Made by a program: the position numbers and the translations under genes. Shown one piece after another: positions 53,699 through 61,800 of a DNA stretch of 64,000 nucleotides; position 1 is the stretch's first letter; each line of letters opens with the position of its first letter. The notes under the pieces are model-generated. The model was given only the letters and a program-made list of their open reading frames with translations. It did not search any database and was not told the origin of the DNA. This stretch comes from Azohydromonas aeria (lineage in GTDB: Bacteria; Pseudomonadota; Gammaproteobacteria; Burkholderiales; Burkholderiaceae_C): contig NZ_VIDQ01000012.1 of NCBI RefSeq assembly GCF_009760915.1, positions 57,737-121,736 on the forward strand, written 5' to 3'.

Positions 53699-56172
53699 TG
53701 GCCACGCGCTACAAGTGGTTCCCCGGGCACTACGTGCTCCTCTACAACGTCAACCTTCCGGACCAGTGGAACGACGGCGGCCTCACCCGCCACCTGGAGC
53801 AGATCAAGGACATCCCCAACCTCATCGGCATCCAGAAGCGCTACACGTGGCGCTTCCTGGAGGCGACGAAGGACAGCTACGACTTCAGCGACATCGTCAC
53901 CGACCTGGCGACGTGCGAGCGCTACGGCAAGAAGCTGCGGGCGTTCCTGACGATCAAGGGCTTCAACGGGGGGCGCGGCGCGCCGGACTACCTGCGTCCC
54001 GGCAATGCCGGTTATGAGGCCGGCTTCGGGCCTGGGGTCTACAACTGGCTGCAGATCGAGCAGCCCGCAGGCTCGGGGAACTTCGTCCCTCGCAACGAGC
54101 ATCCCGCCCTGTGGCTGAACCCGGTGCGGGACCGGCTGAAGAAGCTGGTGCAGCGCATGGGCCAGGCCATCGACAGCCATCCGGCGCTGTCCGTGGTGGA
54201 CCTCAACGAAACGTCGTGGGGCCCGGTGCCTGCGGGTACAGCCGCCGGCGACGATGCCGTGTCGCGGCAGCGCAAGATGGCGCTGGCCTACCGCGAGGTG
54301 CACGCGCAGGCCAAGGTTTCGTTCCCGACGACGATCTTTTGCCACTTCCTGAACTTTCCGAACAATGCCGGCTTCTCCGTCATCAATGATGCCGAGTCCG
54401 GTCTTCCTGCGGAGATGCTTGTCACCGGCACTGCGATCGGTGGCCCCGACAACTGGCTGGACGACTTCGGGCTGGAGCGCCCGCCCAGCGTCTACCCGCC
54501 GCTGCCCGGCGTTTTCTGGCACTACAAGAACGCCCGGGGTCTGACGGCCATCAGCCCCTCGAACCAGCCCGGCAACTACGAAACCAAGAGCCACGAGGAC
54601 TACACCAACACCGACGAGAACGGCAAGCCAGCGCGCATCGTGGCGCCGGACATCACCATCGAGAAGATGTACCTGCGGTGTTCGACGGCTGGGGTCACGT
54701 TCCGCGGCATGTTCAAGGAAGGCCTGCACGCCACCCACGTGAACTGGAGTGCGCGTACCGATGCGGTGCCGACGGCGACACCTTGGGTGCCGTGGAACGA
54801 GATCCGCAACTTCTTTCGCAACAAGTGGAATACGCCTGGGCCCGACTACCAGAATATGACTCCGGGCGTTGTCACGGCCGTTCCCGCCGCCCTTGAGGAC
54901 GGGGCGCCACAGCCGCCGCCGGCCCCCACGCTGCGACTCGCCTCGGACACGGGCCAGGCCGGGGACGACCTCTACACGAACAGCGCCGCATTGGCCGTGG
55001 ATGGCCTCGTGGCCGGCGCCGTGGTGCAGTACGCGCGCGACGTTTTCTCCGGCTGGAGCGCGACGCCGCCGACACCCCTGCCCGGGGAGAACACCGTGAT
55101 CGCGCGCCAGTTGCTCCAGGGCATTCCGAGCGAGCCCAGCAACATCCTCACGTTCCAGTACGACAGGGATGCTCCCGTGCTGGTTCGCGCCACGATCAAC
55201 AACGACATCCTGCGCATCTACTACCGCGATGCGGTGCCGTTCGCCGATGCTGCAGGCTTCATTCCGGACCGCAGCGCCTACAGCGTCACGATCGGTGGCG
55301 CTCCGGTCGTCGTGGACGGACGCAGCGTGCTGGTGGTGCTGCGGGCCGTGGAACTCAACCTGCGCACGCCGGCGCTGGCCGGCAGCGAGGTGCGGGTCAG
55401 CTATTCACCTCCGACCAGCGGGACGCTACGGTTCCAGGACGCGGCCGGCAACTTCGCGCCGGCCTTCACGAACCAGGCCGTCAACAACGTCACCGGCGTG
55501 CCGGCCCCGACGAAGACGGTCGCGATCACGCAGATCGGCGGCGTCACCCCCGGGGGTTACACCCCCGACGGCGCGCCGCTGCTGCAGGGCACGATTTCCG
55601 GGGTGCTTGCGAACTACGAAGAGGTCGAGGTCCGCCGCGTCTTCACGCAAGTCGATCCCGACACCGGGGTCTCGACGACGAGCTATGTGCTTGCCGGCAT
55701 CGCCGACGTGGTCGGCACAACCTGGAGCTACCGCGACACAGACCGGGGTGACCGCTTCTTTGCGTGGGCTGCGCGGGTGCGCAACGGGGAACTGTTCGGC
55801 CCGTTCTCGGAAACCGTCGGCGTCACCGTGGACACGAAGCCGCCGCAGGTGCCGGTGCTGGGGTCCGGCAAGGCCGTGTATCGGGTTGGCGAGGCCGTGA
55901 CGATCTTCGGCGGCTGGGGTGCCGGCGCCGGCGAGAAGATCGTCGTCTACGTCAACGGTGGCCAGTACACGACGGCCAACGGGCTCCAGATCACGGGGCG
56001 GAACTGGACGCTGCCGCTGGGTCCGCAGCCCGTGGGCCGCTACAACCTCGGCGCCATCGTGACAGACCTCGCCGGCAACACCGCGGCGGTCGAGGAGCCG
56101 ACGTTCTTCGATGTCGTCGGCGAGCCGTCGATCAACGAACTGCGCCTGGCGCTGGCGCGCGTGAGGGTCTGA
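53698..56172 (+). CDS. Glycoside-hydrolase-like surface protein, 824 aa
   Basis: ATG 53698 overlaps the previous TGA. Residues 1-400 resemble a TIM-barrel hydrolase: KWFPGHYVLLYNVNLPDQW, RYTWRFLEATKDSYDFSDIVTDL, and VVDLNETSWGP, where the Asn-Glu pair (170-171) fits a clan-A catalytic acid. The C-terminal half is a string of Ig-like domains (FFDVVGEPSINEL end, VNNVTGVPAPTKTVAITQIGGVTPGG). It probably degrades or binds host polysaccharide. The family is not certain. Confidence 0.65.
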   Translation: MATRYKWFPGHYVLLYNVNLPDQWNDGGLTRHLEQIKDIPNLIGIQKRYTWRFLEATKDSYDFSDIVTDLATCERYGKKLRAFLTIKGFNGGRGAPDYLRPGNAGYEAGFGPGVYNWLQIEQPAGSGNFVPRNEHPALWLNPVRDRLKKLVQRMGQAIDSHPALSVVDLNETSWGPVPAGTAAGDDAVSRQRKMALAYREVHAQAKVSFPTTIFCHFLNFPNNAGFSVINDAESGLPAEMLVTGTAIGGPDNWLDDFGLERPPSVYPPLPGVFWHYKNARGLTAISPSNQPGNYETKSHEDYTNTDENGKPARIVAPDITIEKMYLRCSTAGVTFRGMFKEGLHATHVNWSARTDAVPTATPWVPWNEIRNFFRNKWNTPGPDYQNMTPGVVTAVPAALEDGAPQPPPAPTLRLASDTGQAGDDLYTNSAALAVDGLVAGAVVQYARDVFSGWSATPPTPLPGENTVIARQLLQGIPSEPSNILTFQYDRDAPVLVRATINNDILRIYYRDAVPFADAAGFIPDRSAYSVTIGGAPVVVDGRSVLVVLRAVELNLRTPALAGSEVRVSYSPPTSGTLRFQDAAGNFAPAFTNQAVNNVTGVPAPTKTVAITQIGGVTPGGYTPDGAPLLQGTISGVLANYEEVEVRRVFTQVDPDTGVSTTSYVLAGIADVVGTTWSYRDTDRGDRFFAWAARVRNGELFGPFSETVGVTVDTKPPQVPVLGSGKAVYRVGEAVTIFGGWGAGAGEKIVVYVNGGQYTTANGLQITGRNWTLPLGPQPVGRYNLGAIVTDLAGNTAAVEEPTFFDVVGEPSINELRLALARVRV

Positions 56173-56174
56173 GC

Positions 56175-56789
56175 ATGGCAAACAGCTTCAACCTCTCCTT
56201 CGACCCGGCGCCACTGCTCAAGCAGGTGCAGTCCGTGCGCGAGGCCGTCGAGGCGTCCACGCGCGGCGCGGCCCGCGCCGGCGCCGTGGTACTGCGCGAC
56301 GAGGCGCGCCGGCGCGCGGCCAACACGCCGCAGGCGGCGAAGTGGGGCGTCTCGCAGACTGGCAACTTCAGCCGGGCGATTTACCACCAGTTCGCGCATG
56401 ACAGGAGCATCCCGGACCGCAAGGCCTCGCCGGGCTACATGCGGGCCATCTACGCCGTCAGCTGGAACCACGCCAAGGCGCCGCATGCCTGGAACGTCGA
56501 GAACGGCCACTGGCAGTATTTCCGCTGGACGCGCGATGCTGGCGGCAACTTCTGGACGATGCGCCAGCCGCATGCCTGGGGCAAGGCCAAGCCGCGCCCG
56601 CCGCGCAAGAAGACCGGCGACCGCACGGACCAGTACAACTACTGGGTGCCCCTGGACAAGCCGAAGTGGATTCAGGGCTATCCCATCATCCGGCCCACCT
56701 TCGCGGCGATGTGGAACCAGGCGCTGCAGGCCGTGAACCGGCGCTTCAACGAGCGCCTGGCCGAAGAACTCGCGGAGCGCGGCCTGTGA
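56175..56789 (+). CDS. Neck / tail-completion protein (HK97 gp10-like)
   Basis: 204 residues from ATG 56175. FNLSFDPAPLLKQVQSVREAVEASTRGAARAGAVVLRDEARRRA is the usual N-terminal helix of HK97 gp10-type proteins. FIRPTFAAMWNQALQAVNRRFNERLAEEL-like ending (PIIRPTFAAMW) also fits. It joins the tail to the head and directly precedes the tail terminator. Confidence 0.78.
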   Translation: MANSFNLSFDPAPLLKQVQSVREAVEASTRGAARAGAVVLRDEARRRAANTPQAAKWGVSQTGNFSRAIYHQFAHDRSIPDRKASPGYMRAIYAVSWNHAKAPHAWNVENGHWQYFRWTRDAGGNFWTMRQPHAWGKAKPRPPRKKTGDRTDQYNYWVPLDKPKWIQGYPIIRPTFAAMWNQALQAVNRRFNERLAEELAERGL

Positions 56790-57151
56790 TCCCGGTGCTC
56801 ATGCTGGAGGCCATCGGGCCCCTCGTGGAGGGGCGCGCATTCCATGGAACGGCGGCCTACGACACGCCGCGGCCCTTCGTCACCATCCAGCAGATCGGCG
56901 GCGAGGCGGTGAGCTTCGTGGACAACGCGCGGCCGTCCAAGATCAACGCGCTGGTGCAGGTGAACTGCTGGGGCGACTCGCGCGAGCAGGTCTACCTGCT
57001 GATGCTCGCGATCGAGGATGCGCTGCGCGCGTCCGAGGCGATGGTGGCGCGGCCGAGCGGCGCCATGATGGATCGGGATGAACCTGAACAGGGAATGTTC
57101 GGTGAGCAGCAGGATTTCTCCTGCTGGTGTGACAGACCTGCGCCGACGTAG
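56786..57151 (+). CDS. Tail terminator protein (DUF3168-like)
   Basis: 121 residues from GTG 56786 (GTGA overlap). VLMLEAIGPLVEGRAFHGTAAYDTPRPFVTIQQIGGE, LVQVNCWGDSREQVYLLMLAIEDALRAS and DFSCWCDRPAP fit small tail terminators that cap the tail tube at the head-proximal end. Followed by two tandem terminators. Confidence 0.78.
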   Translation: MIPVLMLEAIGPLVEGRAFHGTAAYDTPRPFVTIQQIGGEAVSFVDNARPSKINALVQVNCWGDSREQVYLLMLAIEDALRASEAMVARPSGAMMDRDEPEQGMFGEQQDFSCWCDRPAPT

Positions 57152-57177
57152 CGCACGCAACTAGCAACTTGAATTAT

Positions 57178-57200
57178 CCCGCCTTGAGCGGGCTTTTTCG
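57178..57200 (+). terminator. Rho-independent terminator (first of two)
   Basis: CCCGC, loop CTTGA, GCGGG, then CTTTTTCGTTTC. Confidence 0.8.
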
Positions 57201-57229
57201 TTTCTCTCTCGCCCGAAAGGGCATCGGCC

Positions 57230-57263
57230 AGCCCGGCATGCACTCGCATGACCGGGCTTTTTC
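57230..57263 (+). terminator. Rho-independent terminator (second of two)
   Basis: AGCCCGG / CCGGGCT with an inner CATG/CATG pair, then TTTTTC. Only about 30 bases after the first terminator, before the major tail protein gene. Confidence 0.8.
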
Positions 57264-57318
57264 ATGCCCGCTCGGGCAAGTGTCTAGCGGGCTGTCAAGC
57301 CCTGGAAAGGAAGCAATC

Positions 57319-57966
57319 GTGTCCTTCGCGATTCCGGATGGTGCCAAGCTGTTCATCGGCACCGTGTCCACGACCATCATCAACGCCACGCTCTCCACGG
57401 GCAGCCCGGCGGTTGCCACCATCGCCTCCGGCCACGGACTGGTCAACGGCGACGAGGTGCTGCTGAACTCCCTGTGGGAGGAGAGCGATGCCACGCTGTT
57501 CCGCCTCATCAACCAGCTCAGCACCAGCGTGGGCCTGGAAGGGCTGGACTCCACCGACACCAGCTACTTCGCCCCGTCGAGCAACACCGGCTCGCTGCAG
57601 AAGATCACCGGCTGGACCGAGGTGGCCCAGGTCACCGACATCGCCATGAACGGGGGCGACCCGAAGTTCGCGACGGTTGGCCTGCTCTCGCGTCGTCGCG
57701 ACATCAACCTCCCGGCGGGCTTCAACCCCATGAGCATCACCATCACGCTGGCCGACGACCCGGCGCTGACGGGCCAGATCGCGCTGAAGGTGGCGGGCCG
57801 CAGCACGGCCAAGCGCCCCTTCAAGATGCTGATGCCGGGCTCGGGCCCCGCGTACTGGTTCGGCAACGTCAGCTTCAACGACGCCCCGCAGATCCGCAAG
57901 GGCCAGGCCAACACGGTGCAGGCCACCGTCTCGCTGCTGGGTCAGTTCAACCGCTACGCCTCGTAA
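57319..57966 (+). CDS. Major tail (tube) protein
   Basis: 215 residues from GTG 57319 with GGAAAGGAAGCAATC upstream; the open frame extends upstream to 57169 but crosses the terminators. FAIPDGAKLFIGTVSTTIINATLSTGSPAVATIASGHGLVNGDEVLL includes a domain typical of lambda-like tail tube proteins. DINLPAGFNPMSITITLADDPALTGQIALKVAGRSTAKRPFKMLMP and a final QATVSLLGQFNRYAS fit the tube core. It polymerises around the tape measure. Confidence 0.85.
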   Translation: MSFAIPDGAKLFIGTVSTTIINATLSTGSPAVATIASGHGLVNGDEVLLNSLWEESDATLFRLINQLSTSVGLEGLDSTDTSYFAPSSNTGSLQKITGWTEVAQVTDIAMNGGDPKFATVGLLSRRRDINLPAGFNPMSITITLADDPALTGQIALKVAGRSTAKRPFKMLMPGSGPAYWFGNVSFNDAPQIRKGQANTVQATVSLLGQFNRYAS

Positions 57967-57987
57967 GGCGCTCACAACACGGGGTGG

Positions 57988-58013
57988 CCCGCCGCGCGCC
58001 GCGGCGGGTCTTT
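57988..58013 (+). terminator. Hairpin after major tail protein gene
   Basis: CCCGCCGCG, loop CGC, CGCGGCGGG, then TCTTTC. A second stem (CCTGG/CCAGG, 58020-58034) with TTTTTC at 58040-58045 follows. Confidence 0.7.
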
Positions 58014-58067
58014 CACCGGCCTGGTCGCTCCAGGTCGGCTTTTTCTTCCTGACCCAACGACAACACC

Positions 58068-58493
58068 ATGCCCGCCAAGATCACCCTGACGGCCCGCCCG
58101 GGCCCGTTCACCAAGACCGTCGCCATCCCCACGCCCGAGGGCGAGGATGCGAAGGTGTCCTTCATCTTCAAGTACCGCACCCGCAAGGAGTTTGCGAAGT
58201 TCATGGACGCCTACAACGCCGCCGCGCGCGAGCGTGCCAAGGCGTTGTTCCCGCAACCGGCCGAAGGCGAGGAAGCCCCGGCGGAGGCGCCCGCGGTCAC
58301 CGACGCGGTCCTGGCGGACGCCATCAACGAGAGCGGTGCGCAGTACCTCATCGACGTGGCCGAGGGCTGGGGCCTGGATGAGGACTTCACGCTGGAGAAC
58401 GCGCAGCGCCTGGTCGATATGTACCCCGGCACCGTGCCGGCGGTGGCCAAGGTCTACGGCGAAACGCTCAAGGACGGCCGCTCGGGAAACTGA
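58068..58493 (+). CDS. Tail assembly chaperone (gpG-like)
   Basis: 141 residues from ATG 58068. KVSFIFKYRTRKEFAKFMDAYNAAARERAK and DAVLADAINESGAQYLIDVAEGWGLDEDFTLENAQRLVDMYPGTVPAVAKVY match lambda gpG-type chaperones that hold the tape measure during tail assembly. It ends GGA AAC TGA, and GGGAAAC spans the last two codons, a -1 slippery heptamer. Confidence 0.85.
   Translation: MPAKITLTARPGPFTKTVAIPTPEGEDAKVSFIFKYRTRKEFAKFMDAYNAAARERAKALFPQPAEGEEAPAEAPAVTDAVLADAINESGAQYLIDVAEGWGLDEDFTLENAQRLVDMYPGTVPAVAKVYGETLKDGRSGN
58484..58490 (+). promoter_or_regulatory. Programmed -1 frameshift site GGGAAAC
   Basis: G GGA AAC fits X XXY YYZ and lies immediately before the TGA of the G-like gene. A -1 shift continues as LIAAARALHTPPPKVEEL into the T-like frame, giving a G-T fusion of 246 residues, as in lambda. 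Confidence 0.85.
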
Positions 58494-58807
58494 TCGCGGC
58501 TGCGCGCGCACTGCACACCCCTCCGCCCAAGGTGGAGGAGTTGGCGCGGTGGGGCCTGACGCCCGAACTGGTCGCGCGGCCGTTCCCCGAAATCTGGGAA
58601 GAAAACTGGCCGGCGCTGCGGCTCTACATGCGCTGCAACGACCAGTGGCGCTGCGGCATGGGCGGGCCCTACGCCCTGGACATGACCGTGCCGCTGGCGC
58701 TGATGGCCCGCATGGGGCTGTCGGACGACGACTTCGACGAACTCTATGACGACATCACGACGATGGCGCGAACCGCCCTCGAAGTGATGGCCGAAAACCG
58801 GGACTGA
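58490..58807 (+). CDS. Tail assembly chaperone frameshift extension (gpT-like)
   Basis: This frame is reached only by the -1 shift at 58484-58490. A GTG at 58532 is the first formal start but has no good site. 105 residues after the shift: LARWGLTPELVARPFPEIWEENWPALRLYMRCNDQWRCGMGGP, then acidic helices ending VMAENRD. Such T-domains recruit the tape measure and tube proteins. Confidence 0.8.
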   Translation: MIAAARALHTPPPKVEELARWGLTPELVARPFPEIWEENWPALRLYMRCNDQWRCGMGGPYALDMTVPLALMARMGLSDDDFDELYDDITTMARTALEVMAENRD

Positions 58808-58810
58808 TCC

Positions 58811-61800
58811 ATGGCTGAAGAAGGCTCCTCCGGCGCCAGCCGCGCGCAAGAGCAGAAGGCCACGCTGCTCATCGGCGCGGATGCGTCCGGCGCCGAGGTC
58901 ACGCTGGAGAACCTGACCCGCAAGACCCAGGCCTTCGGCAATCAGGTCGTCAAGGCGCAGGCACTGGTGAAGGCCGGCTTCGAGCTCGGCCCGCAGCAGA
59001 CGGCGCGCGGCTTCGAGACGCTGCTGGGCACCCGCGCGGGCCTGGACGCGGAGCGCCTGAAGCCGCTGATCGAAGGCCTGCGCGAACTGGAGCAGCAGCA
59101 GAAGCGGCTGAAGTTCGGCGAGGGCCTGGCTGAGTCGATCGCCGGCCTGGAGAAGCAGGCTCAGCGTGCCAAGGCATCGGCCGAGGCACTGATCGCGCTG
59201 GAGGCGGCTGACAAGCGGCAGCAGCTCACCGCGTTGGGCGGAAGCGCGGAGATCGAGAAGCAAATCAAGCAGTGGGAGCGGCTGAGCCAGGCCAAGGCCG
59301 CGTCCGACCGACAGGACCGCATCGACACCTTCGCGGCCAAGGTGCGCGAGCAGGCCGCGGCACTCGAACTCCAGGGCCAGAAGGCCAAGGCCACGGCCGA
59401 GGATCTGCTGGCCATCGAGGTCGCGGAAAAGCGCTACCAGGCGCTGATCGCCGGCATCGGGCCGCAGGTCGAGTCCGCCATCCAGGACTACGAGAACCTG
59501 GCGCGCGCGCGGCTGCGTGCTGCCGAGGTGGACCGCATGCAGGCCACGCGCGACGAGTTCACCGCCAAGATCACGGCGCAGGTGCAAGCGCTGGAGCGGC
59601 AGGCCGAGCGCGCGAACCTCTCGGCGCGTGAAATGCTGGAGTTGGATGTCGCCGAGAAGCGCTACCAGGCGTCGCTCGCCGGCGTCGGCCCGCAGGTCGA
59701 AAAGCAGATCCAGCAGTTCCACGACCTGTCGCTTGCACGCATTGAGGCGACGGAACGTGCCGCCGGCGGCCAGGACGCCGAATCGCTCAAGGCCAAGATC
59801 ACCGGGCAGATCGAGGCCATGGTGCGCCAGGCCGAGCGGGCGAGGCTCACCGCGCGCGAACTGCTCGAACTGGAGGTGGCGGAGAAGCGTTTTCAGGCTT
59901 CGCTGGCCGGCGTCGGTCCGGCCATGGAAAAGCAGATCCAGGCCTTCTATGACCTGCGCCAGGCCGCTATCGCCGCAGACGAAGCGCAAGCTCTGGGGCA
60001 GGGCGCTGCGCAGCTGAAGGAAAAGACCACCGCGCAGATCGACGCGCTCGTGCGCCAAGCCGAGCGCGCGAACCTGACCAAGCAGGAAATCCTGGAGCTC
60101 GACGCCGCGGAGCGCCGCTACCAGGCGCTGCTGGCAGGCGTCGGGCCGGAGTTAGAGCGGCAGATCCAGCTTTGGTACGACCTCTCTCGCGCGCGGCTGC
60201 AGGCGGAGGAGTTGGCCGCCAACGGCCAAGGCGGGACGCAACTGCGCGCGCAGATCGACAGCCAGGTGCAGGCGCTGGAGCGGCAAGCGCTGGCAGCCGG
60301 TCGCACCGCGCGCGAACTGCTGGACCTGGAGGTGGCCGAGAAGCGCTTCCAGGCATCGCTTGCCGGCGTTGGGCCGCAGGTGGAGGCGCAGATCCAGCGC
60401 CTGTACGAACTGCGCAGCGCCGCGCTGGACGCCGAGGACGCAAACAAGGGGCGAGCGTTCATCAACCAGCTTCAGCAGCGCCTGGACATGGGCAAGGGCA
60501 CGGTGAGCATCTACGACCAGATGCTGGCCAAGGCGCGGGCACTGGGCCGGGAAGCCGATGCCAAGCCCATTCTGGATGAGCTCGCCAAGATCGAGCGCGG
60601 CTTCACGGGCGTCGGCAAGGAAAGCCGACTCGCGGCCCAACAGATGGCCCTGGTGGCACCCCAGATCACGGACATCATCACGCAGCTTCAGGGCGGGGTT
60701 GATCCGTTCACGATCCTGATTCAGCAGGGCGGCCAGCTCCGCGACATCTTCGGCAGCGCGGACGGTGCTTTCAGGGGGCTGCTGGGCGGCATCAAGGAAC
60801 TGGGCGCCGGCATCCTGCGGTTCGCCGTCAATCCCTTTGTGATGGCCGCCACCGCCGCCGGGGTGCTGGCCGTGGCCTTCCTCAAGGGCCAGGATGAGGC
60901 GCACGCCTTCGAGCGCGCGCTGATCTCCAGCGGCAATGCCGCCGGCACCAGCTCGGACCGGCTTCGTGCCTACGCGCGGGAGATTTCCGCCAGCGTCGGC
61001 ACGCAGGGCGATGCTGCCAAGGCACTCACCGCCCTGGTGAACACCGGCCGCGTCGGCGCCGGGCAACTGGAGGTCGCCGGCGAGGCCGTGGTGCGCATGG
61101 TGCGCGAGATGGGTGTGTCGGCAGAGGATGCCGCCGGGAAGTTCGCCGACCTCGCCAAGGACCCGCTGCAGGCCATCCTGCGCCTGAACGACCAGTACCG
61201 CTTCCTCACCGTCGCCGTCTACGACCAGATCAAGGCGCTGGAGGAGCAGGGCCGCAAGGACGAAGCCGCGAAGCTGGCGCAGGAGACCTACGCCATCGCG
61301 ATGACGGCCAAGGCCAAGGCGCTGGAGCAGCAACTGGGCCTGGTGGAGCGCGCCGCGCGCGGCGTGCGCGACGCAGCCAAGGGCATGTGGGACGCGCTGC
61401 TCAACGTGGGCCGTCCGGAGACGCTGGAAGACCAGCTCAAGAAGGCTGAAGCGAATCTGGAACGGCTGCGCAAGAGGCTCGCGGAGCCGCCGAACGCGCC
61501 ACCCAGCGGCGGGCGCCTCACGCTGGGCCTCGATGTCAAGAGCGACCAGCAGGTGCAGAAGGAAGCCGACCGTGAGCAGTCCAAGGTCGATCTGCTGAAC
61601 GAACAGATCCGCCTGCGTAACCGGCTCGCCGCGGCGCAGGGAGATGAAGCCCGGGCTGTGGAGCTCACCAACCAGTTTTTCAAGGACAGCGAGGGTGCGC
61701 TGCGCCGTGAGATCCTGCTGCAGCGCGAGATCGCCCAGGCCAACGAGCAAGCGGCAGCGGCCACCGCACTGAACGCAGGCAACACCGAGAAGCTGGCCGA

